Shown one piece after another: positions 48,030-62,060 of a stretch of DNA of 64,000 nt. The DNA is from Nannobrachium achirus. Its lineage: Eukaryota; Chordata; Actinopteri; Myctophiformes; Myctophidae. The DNA is taken from NCBI GenBank assembly GCA_963921795.1, contig OY997639.1, positions 48,884,395 through 48,948,394 of the forward strand, read 5' to 3'. The first letter of the stretch is position 1. Each line of letters begins with the position of its first letter. The notes under the pieces are model-generated. The model saw nothing but the letters and a program-made list of their open reading frames with translations. It did no database searches and was not told where the DNA came from. Position numbers and translations under genes: made by a program.

Positions 48030-48552
48030 TTAACTTAAAAAGAAAAAGATCTTGTGTAAAAGAATGATGTGTCCCGCAAACTTGACCAATGTGGGATGGG
48101 GCGGGACATACATATAGGTACAAAGCCAGATGTAGGAGCGGTTAGCACCGCTCACAAATAACTATGGATATTCCTTTCCTTGTTAACTGATAGTTGACGT
48201 CAACGAATTAATTGTCTATTTGAGACATTTATAGGAGAGTAACTGTATGTTCAATCCAATCAGTGTTCTTTTTTCCTCTTCCCAATGATCAACCTTGGTG
48301 GCAAGTGGGTGCAATTCCATAATTGCCACTGCAATTTAGATCAAAAATAATTAACCAGTGAAATATCAGTATCACTTTGTTTGACAGAGCCTTGGGATTA
48401 ACACAACCATCTGCCATTTCAGTTGCTCTGAAAGCCTCTGTCGTCCCGTGACGTGACCTGTTCTGATGAGGTTCCAACCACTGCATAGGGAGCCCATTGG
48501 AATATTATTCCTATCATTCCTTTTATGGTGCCGGCTACAGGCTATATCTAAT

Positions 48553-48745
48553 CAGTGGTGGAAAAACTACTCAAATGTTTAACTTAAGTAAAAGTATCAA
48601 TACTGCAATGTCGAAATACTCTTACAAGTAAAAGTCCAGAATTCACTTTTTTTTATTTCCACACAATATATTAATGACATAGTTCAATATTGAAAACGGG
48701 TGGTCTTCCCTTTAAGTAAATGTACTTAGTTACTTTACACCACTT
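48553..48745. mobile_element. hAT-type element, CAGTGGTG family, short copy
   Basis: It starts CAGTGGTGGAAAAACTACTC and ends TTAGTTACTTTACACCACTT. The flanking octamers TATCTAAT and CATCTAAT match at 7 of 8. It is 193 bp and lacks a palindrome module. Confidence 0.75.
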
Positions 48746-48792
48746 CATCTAATCATTGGATAGCAGCAACTCAAAAAGAAAGGTTTCTGGGG

Positions 48793-48796
<4 letters not shown>

Positions 48797-48855
<59 letters not shown>

Positions 48856-48890
48856 CGCGTGCCTGTGTGCACGTGCGTGCGTGCGAGCAA
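48797..48890. repeat. GT microsatellite with CG-rich end
   Basis: GT repeat to 48847, then CGCGCGCGCGTGCCTGTG. Confidence 0.97.
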
Positions 48891-49715
48891 TGTGAGCGTG
48901 CATGAGAAGTTTGGAGCTAGCATTCCATCCATCTATCCAAAAAAAAAAAAAAAACATGTCAATGGAATATTTGCCAGCCAGGGTTACTTGTTAGCTGTGG
49001 GGAGTTTTGGAATGCTTTTTCTCTCGGAGTGAGCAGAGGCGAGGACAAAGAGTCACACCACTCAGTCACACAGCTGTGAGTTGTAGCACAGATCTGCGGG
49101 GATCAAGCCAATAATAAGGCAGGCTGCTTTTCCAGACCTGACATGTGCTGCAGTGTGGAGGTCTGGAGGCAGAGATAACTTCTTGCTTGGTTCTTGCGAA
49201 GCAGCAGGGTCTTCTTATACACATATAGCTAGCTATTCACTGAGATAATAGATGTCTGCTTAAAGTTGAGATTAGAATCCAGCCCATGCAGGAATGTCTA
49301 AATAAAGCAATTTACTGCAAATAGTGTTATCTTGGTACCAAATCCATGTATTCAGAGACCTATCTCCGCATAGAAAAGATATTTGCCTATATCGCAGGTC
49401 GTCCTTTGACAGAGGCATTGTGCATCCAACCGCCCTCTGCTGTGTTCAAAGCGCGATTCTGTTTGAAGTGTTTACAAACAGCGATCCAAATATCTCCAGC
49501 AGAAAACCCGAAAACTATCATTGGGAACCACTTAACCTGGGATGTGGGACCTGGTATTTGGTTGCAATTTTTCAGGGGCCGTGACAATACCAGACTAACA
49601 GGTGACATGCACATCGTTCACAAGCTTCTAGCTGCGAGGAAATGTTGTCCTTTTTCGTGGAATTATACGAGAATTGGCCCGAGGCCAAAACCAAGCTCAG
49701 CATATTTAATGTGCC

Positions 49716-49752
<37 letters not shown>

Positions 49753-49984
49753 GTCAAACTCCTCTCAAACTTGCTTGCTCTATTGCTCTCACAGCGACTC
49801 TTTCCTTGATGAATTATCTATGCTTTGAAATCATCAGTATGCAGAGGATATAGACTCAAAGTTGGGATCACTGTTTCATCCTTGTGCCAACATGTAAACT
49901 AGCCTTCACAGACAGTGAAGTCTAGAGGAGGTGTGGGGATCATTTTCTTGTCCCCAGGGGAGGGAAAATTACTTTTACTGCGTT

Positions 49985-50105
49985 ACGCAGCAGATGGCTG
50001 GCTGCTCAGATGGCTCAGATGAGCACACAGCGCTGTTATGTGTTAAGGGTCTTGCTCAGGGACACCCGATGCGTAGACTGGGCAAGCCGAGGGTTGACCT
50101 TGCGA
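49985..50105. mobile_element. SINE body remnant
   Basis: It shares the phrase TTAAGGGTCTTGCTCAGG and the following GACAC with the SINE near 4660. No tRNA-like head is recognisable, so this is probably a truncated copy. It lies immediately beside one of the recurring palindromes (50152-50224). Confidence 0.35.
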
Positions 50106-50151
50106 ATTCCCAGACAGCCTCAAGCATTCCTATTCAGGGGCTAACATTCTG

Positions 50152-50224
50152 CGAAAATAGGAGATCTACGAGCTCACAACATGTTGCAACACAATGCATT
50201 GTAAGCTTGTAGATCAGCTATTTT
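50152..50224. repeat. palindrome module, solitary
   Basis: CGAAAATAGGAGATCTACGA ... AAGCTTGTAGATCAGCTATT with tip CACAACATGTTGC/GCAACACAATGCATTG. No host terminal repeats are recognised. Confidence 0.75.
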
Positions 50225-53200
50225 TGGCAAATATATTTAGCGTAGAGCAACAACTGGAGGGGGCCCTAGTATAGAGCCCACAGGAAACCTGTGAACTATA
50301 ATTATAGGGTTTAAGTGGTTAAATTAGCATTTCGTACACTCAGAGTTAGGAAATGGATAAATGAAAACAGAGGATTTTACTGTGTGAAGATGAATATGGG
50401 TGTTTAAGCACTGTTTTAGTAATCGCACTTACAGAAAGAGAGAGTGCTAAATCTGTGTAGAAAATATGAATTAATAATTATCAATATTTCAAGTTTAAGA
50501 ACTACTGGGCTGTTTTTGTGTTTTGTGCTGGAGTAGTGAAGATTAATGTGAAGAGCCATTGAGCACAGAGTGTAAATATTCTAAATCTACCATATTTTAC
50601 CGTAGGCTTATGTCTCATAAATGGCACAGATACCACTCCGTAATTGCTATGCACTGCACAGAAAGATTGCACAGGCTGGTCTGTTTTTGCAGAAATGCGG
50701 AACCTTATGCAATATTGCTGAGCTGTAGTTTATTTAGCTATCTGTACTGCAGGTATGTATGGCAATTATCTTTTCAACAGCAATTCTACGAATAATTGAT
50801 TTTATAATTATTCTGCATTATACTGACATGAATACAGTCTCAAAAAGGTTAGCAGTGTTGTTAGCGTTTCTGATCCATTATACAGTGCATGAATAATGCG
50901 ATGGCTTCATCATTGCCTCATGTTGCACCAACATGAGAAGTACATTCCTGACATTTTAATGTGTAGATAATCACTTTTAACCAAAAAGGATCAGCATGCA
51001 CTTTCTCCCATATTGTTTTAATTTTTCAAGACTCTTGCCAGAGTTTGCATTGGAAAACATTGGGGATTTATCGCTGAGTTGGGTCCACTTAGGACTAGGA
51101 GTCAGCTGTATAACACTATGGCAAGGGGAGCCAGGTTGTTCAAAGAGTCTGATTATTGATCGATCTGAATGATGTTTACACGGTTGTTAATCACTGTCAG
51201 TTTTCCTGTTTATACCACTAGTGATGGCTACTGTATGTTAGCTACTTGGGGCTATTAACTGTAATTACTGTAACGACACTATAATTCTCTGCACAGGGAG
51301 AACAGACATAATGCAAGGCTAACAGCATACTGTATGCTCATACAGCCGTGGGAAGTTTTTTTATTTTTTGGGGAGCTGATGTGGAAAGATGACTCGTATA
51401 AAGTGGTAAATGGCGGGGGAATTACACTGCTCATCGTGATTACAAAGGAAGAACATGCTGTCTGGTGCCAGCTTATGATAAACTATTGCACTTGGCAAAA
51501 ACTTGCACAAGCAGAGGACACTGATTAACAAGGATATGGGCCCTATTTTGAGGACACTCTGCGCACCGGTGTGGGAGGAGAGGAACTATAGGGGGTATGT
51601 TGTTTGCAAATCAGCAGAACACTGCAATTTTGGGGTCAAGGAGGAACACGATTTGCACTGTCCGCCTCTTGTCTGCTTGGAGCAGGTCAGCTGGTAGTGG
51701 TATATAGATCATCCATTGCTATTTCTGGCACACTTAAGTTGGCAGAGGCGCACCCACCCAGATATATATCTCCAAAATTACACAAACCCACTTTATATTA
51801 ATGGTAGTCTGTTTCTCTTGGGTATGAATCCCTGAAGCTGAAAGCTATATTTTAGCATGTTTTTAATGCATTCTAACTCGCACATGACAATGCTGTATCC
51901 AACAAAACTGAACTCAAGAAGCAGAGAGAATATTGAAGGTAGTAGATTAGAAGGTAGTAGATTTTCTCCTTCATGAAAATGTCTTACTGATTGGTTAAAC
52001 ACAGATGTGCCATTTCAAAACTTCACACATCCTGCCATTGGCAAGACGGCCAAGATTTACAGGTGATTCGCAGAAAAAATTGATTGTAGATCGTCTATTT
52101 TTGCTAGTTTCTGAAAAATAAGCTCTGTTCTACATACAAATTTGAAAAGCAAAACAGGGAAAGAAACCGGTGGAAAAAAATGCGTTTGCAGGACATTTTC
52201 AGGAAAAGAGCAATACATATTGAGGAGTTGAAACGGCACATCTGTAGATAGATTCAACACACTGCCAAGCTCTGTTTGCCTAAACTCCAGGCACCAATGA
52301 ACCTTTTCAATTAATGTTCTTATGTGATGTTTGAAACAGGGAGTAGACAAGACAAGAATGAAAAAATAAAGAAAGATCTCCTCTTATTATAACTGGGAGC
52401 ATTTGAACATTCGGGCTGTGACCTTCAGCACTCACTGGATCAGTTTGCTGCAAAGGGGATGAGGATCAGCATATCTAAATCTTAGGCCATGGTTCTCAGC
52501 AGGAAATTGGTGGATTGCCCACTCTGGGCAAAGAATGAGTCCTTACCACAAGTGAAGGAATACAAGTATTTCAAGGTCTTGATCTTGAGCGAGGGGAGGA
52601 TGGACTGTGACAACAGCCAGAGAATCTGAGCAGCAGGAGAGGCCACATGAAGATTCCAGAGAGACACATTCAATTTTACATTTTCAAAAACAATTCAAGG
52701 TGGCCCGTGTGCTGAAAACTAACAGCGGCATGTGTTAAAAATTCTCAGAAGATAAGTCGACTGCAGAGAAAAGCACTGTGAATGAATGAGTGGCTGGGCT
52801 GCTCCATATGGGCACCGGTGTGTGTGCGCGCATGTCTATGTGACTGTGTGGCTGGTGTGCTGCTGAAGCAAGAAAGAAATCATTTTTTCCCTTTACTTTT
52901 CCTAAAGGCTGAGATGAGAAGAGTTATATGAGAACACACAGCTGTTGTCGATAGAGCGGAAAATTAGTATTGAAACAAAATGTTCAGAATGTGTAGCCTT
53001 TTGAAGATTAAAAAAGTACAAAAAAAAAGTATATTGATGACAATGCTAAACGTAACTGATGTGCACATTATAAGTGCGTATACCGCATACACACCCTCCT
53101 CTACACTACTTGTGACAGCCTGATGTTTGTACTCCCTTCATCCTCTCTTCTCATAAAGTTTCAACAGAGGCACACTGTCTATTCTAATACAGAAGCACCA

Positions 53201-53535
53201 TTGCCTATACTATTTGTTGTTGATATAAAATATTATAGCAATAGACTGGAAGGATTTGTAGTCCCTAAACTCAGAAACATGTGACCATGGTGTAGTTCGT
53301 TCATTTATATTTACTTCTCGTGATTACATTTTAAGCCTTATAAAATCGTAAAACTGGTTGTGAAGATTATCTTGCAGAACTAAACGTATAAGTATATAAT
53401 GAACCTTTATTTGCACAGAGCATAATTTTCGGCAATAATTAAAAAATATAATGCAAAAATCCCACTGACTTTTTGGGAGAGAAACAGGAAGGGGCTAACT
53501 TAACTTCCTGCAACACACCCATTGGTAATCATATG

Positions 53536-53612
53536 TAACGCCTGGGATTCAAACCCTGGTCTGCCGCATGGCAGTCCAACCTCTTAACCATTAGACCAAA
53601 GGGCCATCCCTG
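53536..53612 (-). pseudogene. tRNA-like sequence (SINE head or tRNA pseudogene)
   Basis: The minus strand reads GGCCCTTTGGTCTAATGGTT, a D-arm-like A box, and about 30 bases later GGGTTTGAATCCC, a B box/T-loop-like segment. The T stem has a mismatch and I cannot draw a clean acceptor stem. It is therefore either the head of a tRNA-derived SINE or a decayed tRNA gene, not a functional tRNA. Confidence 0.4.
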
Positions 53613-53882
53613 TGGACCAGGGGAGATACTAGACTTTTGATGCCATCAGGCTGAGACAGTCAAGTCATTCTGCTAGACTGCTACACATACTCCCATCTCA
53701 CCACTTCTTTGCAGGTACTACGCCTTCTCCAGTTCGATAAACACCGAAAGCCATTGCACGGTCTATCTGCCTGGCATGCGACTGACTTTGCCCTAGGAAT
53801 CTCTAAGCCTATAACAGCCCCAAGAGACGTTGCTCCTAACATTGAACTTTGGGTGTACAATCCATCATTAGAATAACTAGAA

Positions 53883-53942
53883 TTTCGGGCCCCCTTCGGG
53901 GGCCCTCAAATCTAGAGCTCGGGCCCCCTCCGGGGGCCCTCA
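53883..53942. repeat. two tandem GC-rich hairpins
   Basis: GGGCCCCCTTCGGGGGCCC and, 18 bases on, GGGCCCCCTCCGGGGGCCC. Each has an 8-bp stem with a 3-base loop and is preceded by CTAGAATTTC or CTAGAGCTC. This resembles the start of the 30573 and 54174 elements (CTAGAAGCT then a GC stem with TTC loop). Confidence 0.8.
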
Positions 53943-53989
53943 CGGTATACCAGCAATCAAATGGATTTGTAATGGGCAAATATGGGTAG

Positions 53990-54150
53990 TTCTTTTTTTG
54001 AGAAAAAATATTTTTTTGAGAAAAAATATTTTTTTGAGAAAAAAACAAATTTTTGAGAAAAAAACAAATTTTTGAGAAAAAAAGAAGTTTTTTGAGAAAA
54101 AAAGAAGTTTTTTGAAAAAAAAGTTTTTTGAAAAAAAAAAAAGTTTTTGC
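53990..54150. repeat. A/T minisatellite TTTTTTTGAGAAAAAA
   Basis: About eight near-repeats of TTTTTTGAGAAAAAAA with a period of about 17-18 bases. Each is weakly self-complementary. It ends 23 bases before the second copy of the unclassified element. Confidence 0.85.
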
Positions 54151-54173
54151 CTAATTGTGTTATTATTATTACT

Positions 54174-55454
54174 ACTAGAAGCTGGGCCGCCCTTCGGGCG
54201 GCCCAGCGTCTAGTCGGCGACCTGGCCAACTCGGGAACGATGTAAATAGGGAATGAATGCCCCGCCCTTTAATGCAAACCCCATTATACCTGTTGTCATA
54301 GGACCCGTTTTGACCATCTGTTTGCCTGTGTCCATTTATGCCCATATATGGAGATATCTGTATCTGTCTGTCTGTCGGCGTCCATTTTATGTCCATATAT
54401 GGAGATCACTGCAGATATAGTTCTGGGTCCATTTTATGCCCATATGCCCATATATGGAGATATCTGTCTATTTGCGTCCATTTTATGCCCATATATGGAG
54501 ATCTCTGTATCTGTCTGTCTGTGTCCCTTTATGCCCGTATATGGAGATATCTGTTTATCTGCGTCCATTTTATGCCCATATATGAGATCTCTGTCGCTTT
54601 TTGTTTGTTTCTTCTTTAAGCAGAATACACAGCCTGCTTAAATCTGCATCATTCAAGTCATCCTCCCAGTCCCACGCTTTGTCGCTTGTCTTATGTTTGT
54701 CTTTGTCTCTTTTATTTTCTTTTTTGGAGCGGACCCCATGAATGCCCCACCCTTTAATGCAAACCCCAATATACCTGTTGTCATAGGACCCGTTTTGACC
54801 ATCTGTTAGCCTTTGTCCCCACCCTTTAATGCAAACCCCAATATACCTGTTGTCATAGGACCGTTTTGACCATCTGTTTGCCTTCTGTTAGCCTTTGTCC
54901 CCACCCTTTAATGCAAACCCCAATATACCTGTTGTCATAGGACCCGTTTTGACCATCTGTTTGCCATTGTCCCCTTATGCCCATATATGGAGATCTCTGC
55001 ACACACAGTACCGGTTGCGGAAAACTCTGATGTCAGACATCAGCTCCGCATTCGGGGATTCATTTTATGCCCATATCTGGAGAACGCGCGTGCCGGTGGG
55101 AAGAACGGTTCTCGAGATTCACATACATACATACACATTCACAGAGATTTTTTGTTGACTCCTGGCGTACGTGATGTCAGAGCCTTTTATGAAGTGATGT
55201 CACAATGAGTCAGCGATTGTGCCGATTTCCTCAGGAACAGCCTGATGTCAACAATCAGCTCCGCGTAAGGAGATTCCGAACGTTTCGCGCCGGTTTCGGA
55301 AAACCGCGAGTCGGGTCGGGTCGAGGCCTGGCACTGCACTCCTCGCGGCGGCGGGGAACGCGCGTGCCGAATCTGAAGCCGGTGGGACGAACGGTTCTCG
55401 AGATACGCGGATTACAAACAAACAGACAGAGATTTGTCGCATTTATAGATAGAT
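54174..55454. mobile_element. unclassified repeat element, copy 2
   Basis: It has the same starting hairpin (54174-54214) and the same AATGCCCCGCCCTTTAATGC segment as copy 1. There are fewer TATGCCCATATATGGAGAT units, three copies of an approximately 65-bp unit starting CACCCTTTAATGCAAACCCC (about 54750-54950), then the same CRE/AP-1-like right part without the 542-bp duplication. It ends TTTATAGATAGATA. An A/T minisatellite adjoins its left edge. Confidence 0.75.
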
Positions 55455-56959
55455 AGGATAAGTATCAATAACAGTAACTTACACCAGAAAAGAGCAACAC
55501 ATAATGACTGGCAAATGCCAGGCACTGGTTCTGTTGCCATTGCCAACATCATGCATCATGTTTTGTCACCAGTACAAACATAACCGCTAAGCTTGGCATC
55601 AATCAGATGCAGTCTACGCACAACATACATTTGCAGGAATGTGGGCATTTCAGAGAGTACATTGGCACGTGAGGAAGTACAGTATGCTCCTAGCCTCTTA
55701 TTCACAGTCTGTTGGCTGGACAAAAATAACCCAATAGGAGCCTGTTAAACTGAATGAATAGCCAAAAGCAACACAAAATAAGTAATTGGAATACACCACT
55801 GGAATCCTCTTTGGAAGGCATACTGTATTCAGTGTTTGATTTACCGGGGGGATGGGGCGATCCATGCCTCTGCTTTTGATATCCATCTCGTCATTATTAT
55901 TTTTATCGCCGGTGGGAATAATGTTCTATCACTGATTCTGGTTAGACTGAATTACATACAGTGCTGTACATGCATTTCCTTTTGGGAAATGTAGATGTAT
56001 CTGATGTTAGATATTTATGTTTGATCATATCATAATTCATTTAACAAATTCAGTGAGGAAGTAGCCATGGTTTATTTGTATTCATCATTGTGTGCTAAAA
56101 AATAACATGTCCACATTTTTTGATTTATCTAACGAAATAAGATACGTGAAAATAGCAGATCTAGAAGCTCACAACGTGTCGCAATGTGACCTGTTGTCTA
56201 TAGTATAACACAAATCCAATCCTGGGCATATCAGATCGTTTCAGCCAAGTGTCAAAAAGTTGGTGTTGTAGCATCGGTTCCACACATATTTCCCTGAACT
56301 ATACTGTATGCTTATTTTATGAACTCTTGAGTCAACATTAAACACATTACACTGCACAGTATGTACTCAAGATATACAGTCAAATAGAGAAACCTTTGAT
56401 TCTGACTTTGTCCAAACATTCAATTTGAATTTAAATGCCAGATCAAAATCCACTGTCTAGACTCACCCATGTACGTAAGTACTGTAGGCTATATTTGCAG
56501 AACAGCTTTCAGAGAAACCAAACGTATTTCAGCATGCCACATATACCTGTCTTTTAAGTGACAACATTCATTCCAACCCACTGAGTCGTGACTAAAATTC
56601 ATGAAGACACAAACATCTTTAAGCAATGTCCATCATTGGAATTCCATTTCTGTCTGACTGCTGCAAAGGGACTCTCGATGTCACTGGGGTGCCATCAAGA
56701 AACCGTGCATACATCACTGCCATCGAAGGTCTCAGGAAAGATGAGAGGAGACCTACAGTAACAAGGCCCAAAAGCAACTCAAGAGTGACAGGCTAACCCT
56801 AAGGACACACTATTGTAATATTGATTCGAGCTGGGGTTCAATTCACCCTTCACTGAATCTATTTAAAACTATAAAGGTGTGCTCAGAAGAGCATAAATCT
56901 TAGCCAGGAGACATGCGCTAATAATAATAGCAATGCATGGATGAAAGAGTAGCGTGGCA

Positions 56960-56962
<3 letters not shown>

Positions 56963-57026
<64 letters not shown>

Positions 57027-57080
57027 AGTATGTGCGTGTGTGTCTTTGTGTTTGAGTGTGTGCCTGTGTGTCTGTGTGTT
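56963..57080. repeat. GT microsatellite and degenerate flank
   Basis: GT repeat to 57024, then imperfect TGTG-rich sequence. Confidence 0.95.
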
Positions 57081-57792
57081 AGGGCTGGCAACAAGTATTC
57101 ATGTTTTCGGCATTTTTGTGCTTCATTTTGTATAGTTAAACCATACACATCCACGTCATGTGCGTATACAGAGCTGGCAAGGAGACACTTTAAATAAGCT
57201 CCCATATTTTTTTGCTTCTGGCAAGATTAGCTAACGACAGAAACACAGACAGGGGAGAATGCATGATCTACAGAACCGGCGGTGATAATAAATGCGGGAA
57301 TCCCAGTAAAATGTCATCCTCTAGCTCAGGTTGCAATACCCACTGCTTATAGCGTGGATAATATACTGTATGTTCTCTCTCCCTTTGGTTTTATGTTATA
57401 ACCATATAGGAGATCACTAATAATCATTGCACTGCACCTTTGCACAAAACCTGCTTTACAACAGAAATATGCAAAAACACAAACAGTAACCTTACTCCAC
57501 AACAGATTCAACAGTGATTCAAAAACAATATATCAGGCAATCTAACAGGCTAGCATTTGATTTTCTTTCCTGGCCAACTTAATTGGCCAATAACCAAAAC
57601 AACGAGCTAATAATATCCAATCCGGCACGTTGTGCCAAATTCAGAGAGTGTAACAAAGATGATTTCGACGGCACCACAGTGCTTTAGATGACAAACAGAT
57701 TGCTCCTGCTGGAAACCTTTTCCAAAACGAGGACGAAGCTATGATACAGAATGATTTCGACACCAGGACACCTCCCTGAAGGTCCCCAACAT

Positions 57793-58329
<537 letters not shown>

Positions 58330-58772
58330 TCACAATCAAACAGAAGACAGAAGACAAAAAGTAAGTAGAGAGGAACATGTTGGTTTTCAGTTCACTTCAT
58401 TACCATGATTAAAGTGTATTACAGATGTAAATGGCCATGCGCCTTAATAGCCTAGCAGAAAAACAAAAAGTGTAAGCAGAGTTTTGTTTTAGTTGAAAGT
58501 GGTGATGTTGCCTTTTGTGTTTCAAAGTAGAGGAATATTCCACATTGGCTTAATTGTCAGCCTTGTTGTTACGGTTCAACTGAGTCGTTATCAAAATATC
58601 ACGTTTTATCACTTTCAATGTCAAATTGCTCCGAAGTCAGTTTTACAAAGAAGAGTGGCTGACAAATGTAAGGTTACTACACAACATGCCTCTAGTTACA
58701 GTGTAATCATACAGACAAAGAGATATGACACACATCAAAGAGATAAAGTTCCTCCAGGGCCGCCGGAACAGG

Positions 58773-58945
<173 letters not shown>

Positions 58946-59105
58946 TGCATGAGGGTGAAGTGGGGGTAAGAAAAATTACAAGGTCCCATCATGTAGATAT
59001 CAATGAACCAGCTGAGTCATACACAACCTTGTTGTTGTTATTTTTGAGCAATTAAATTGCAAACTGGGTCACTTGGCTGAGGTTAGAATACCTAAAACTA
59101 TGATA

Positions 59106-59280
<175 letters not shown>

Positions 59281-60638
59281 CGTTATACGTATTCATGGCA
59301 AAGCTTCATGGCAGCTTCATTTGGACTTGTTAGCTATGAGGATAGAAAACGGAACATTCAGCCAGACATGGTTGAGCGCAGTCTATTTAACAAACTTGTT
59401 ATTGATTGGACACAGACTTCAGATCGCATATATTGTGCGGCAAGCATACAGTTTGATTACCATTAGGACACTAATAGATATAATTAAAGTGACTGTAATC
59501 GTTGAAAAAGCACGGGAGGGGTTTGCACCCCAAATTCCCTGCCCCCCTATTCAGACGCTACTAAATTCCTCATAATATACAGTTTAGTCAGGAACACTCA
59601 CGTCAAAGTAGATTTAACCATTAATGCAACAAATGGAATACAGTTAAACTAAGGGTTAAAGGGCTCCGCATTTGGAGATTTTTTACATTTACGCAAAATC
59701 AAGAAATTTAAGCAAAAACCCCCATAAGGATACAATAGTAGTAGAATAGCAACACATTGACATATTATCTTAAATTAACAGACATAAATTCACAAGTATT
59801 TGAGCCTATGCCGGACTCATCGTATTTAAAGGAGCCTCCCTTACTTAGCCTGCTTCCAGACCATAGACCCCGCCCACTCTCAGAGTGGACTGTTTCTCTG
59901 ATCTGGAGCTGGGTACATGAATCGGCAGTTATTACCCAAAAGTTTCGGCTGATCCAATGAGCGCGGGGGGTGGGGGTGGGTCTAACGAATATCCAATCCG
60001 CGCCGCAACCCGTTTTTTCAAGCGACGTCATCATCAGAGCGTCATCATTAGAAGACGAGGTGCTCACGTGGGTGCTCACGAGGAGACCTGTAGTGATTGT
60101 TTTTTTTTTAAATCAAAGCACCTCCCACCCCCCTCCCTTCCAGAAATAGGGCACAGTTTCAGACTACTGCGTGAGCTGAGTCTGAGATCAGGCTATCCCT
60201 TACTGGGCATGAGCTCTCATTGGATTATGTGGTGTAATGATTAACAGATCTGTGAATGAGGAAAGGATCTGACTGACAGCTGGGCAGGCGAGACACACGT
60301 GTCCTGCATAAACTAACGCTAAGCTTCATTATAATCAACGTAAAAGCTGGGTTACCAGGCAATGTTATCGGTTTTGAAGTATGTCTGGAATTTCCCTCAA
60401 GCCTTTTTGTTTGGACACAGTCTCTGAATACAGTAGGCCTAATAATAATCATGTCTGATGGAAATAGAAGCTCTTGTCTCTCTGCAACGTAAACCATAAA
60501 CTTTCCCCTCAACAAATGTAATAAATTAATTTATAATAAAGCTTGGGGTTTGTTGGAGATGAACCCGTGGGGAGGCAGATGGGATATGGGGTTTAAGTAT
60601 CTGAATAAATTATAAGTGTTTGTTTTCAGCACCCGTCA

Positions 60639-60749
<111 letters not shown>

Positions 60750-60779
60750 GCACACACGTATGCGATTAAGACCTGAAAC

Positions 60780-61062
60780 CTTAAGGCGCTGTACAGACAT
60801 TTGTGTGAAACATCTTCTCCGTATCGTCTGAGAATGGCCACTGGGAACGCCGTACTAATGCATTGTCAATGGAAGGTTGTTTGGTGTTTTGTTGTTGCCG
60901 TGTCTCTTGGCCAAAAGATAGGCTGCGGTTGAGCTTGAGACACGGCAACGACAAAAAACCAAACAACCTTCCATTGACAATGCATTAGTACGGCGCCCCC
61001 AGTGGCCATTCTCAGACGATACGGAGAAGATGTTTCACGCATATGTGTGAGTCCAGCCTAAG
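60780..61062. mobile_element. fold-back element
   Basis: The arms contain GAAACATCTTCTCCGTATCG, GAATGGCCACTGGG and TGCATTGTCAATGGAAGGTT, each repeated inverted on the other side, around a loop at about 60909-60935. The arms are more than 100 bases and near perfect. The terminal bases are less well matched, so the ends are approximate. Confidence 0.8.
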
Positions 61063-61877
61063 AAATATCATCACTACCTGAAAATCATAGTTTAATAAAT
61101 GAAAAAAAGAAAGATTAAAAGAACTGACATTCTTTCATTATTATTTAGTCAGTTTTTGCTAATGGAACATGTTCAGCCTTTTAACAGAATGAAATCACTG
61201 TCACTTACTAACCAAGTGCTTCACATGCTCAGTCATCTTGACCTGACATTTAATGGCACCACAGCACCTACTTACAGCTGAGTGGCAATTCATTCAAATG
61301 TGAATGTTTACTTTCCACTAATAAATGTAAATTATAAACTATTCAAGTGAACTTTGGAACATCAGCCGCTTTTATGCAGAGATCCCGCAAACATAATAAG
61401 AAGAATCATCTTTCAACCTGCCGTCCCCATTTTGGGCATGTCATTATGGGTGAAAGTTTTCCAAAACATATTTGAGTTTAATTGTAATTTTCAAAAAATA
61501 GCTTGTAGATTGGCTATTCTTTGCTGCATGACTCCATCGTAAAACAAATTATAACATACTGCAGGGCCTAAGTGTGTAATGCTGCTACTGCAGAACGAGA
61601 GGCACGATGTGCAACAGCATAAGCCATCTGTTTTACAACTAGACACACTTATTTCACAAAACCCAAACAAAATGGAATGACGACGTGCTGTAGCAAAGCA
61701 CAGTCACGTCGTTCAAGGTGCAGTACTGAAGCATTTTATTGTCTTGCTCTTTCTCTAAATATCTCTCTCTCTCTATATATTCATTATTCTTTGTTCGGAT
61801 CCCCATTAGCGTCCACTGCCACGGTCACTAGACTTCCTAGGGTCCACATAAAACATCACACAACATAAAACAACATA

Positions 61878-62060
61878 TTGTCGTTGTCGGGCGGAAACCG
61901 TGTATGTCCAAAACCGTTCGCTTTGTATTTGTCATTTTAAATAGGATTTAAAATAGTGAAAATAGACGATCTACGTACAAGGTGAGGTGTTGTGTGCTTG
62001 CAGATCTGCTATTTTCACTACTTTTGTGTGATTTTTTTGTATGAAGTAGGGCTTTAATTT
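61878..62060. mobile_element. fragment of the 6335-type hAT element
   Basis: CGTTGTCGGGCGGAAACCGT and CCGTTCGCTTTGTATTTG match the complement of sequence at about 6745-6790. It includes a shortened palindrome module (61955-62018). No terminal repeats or TSD are seen. Confidence 0.6.

Noticed and set aside
49346-49828. A 160-codon plus-strand ORF
   Set aside because: It has no recognisable domain, runs into a GA microsatellite (Arg-Glu repeat), and lies inside the w1-w2 intron on the opposite strand with no splice logic.
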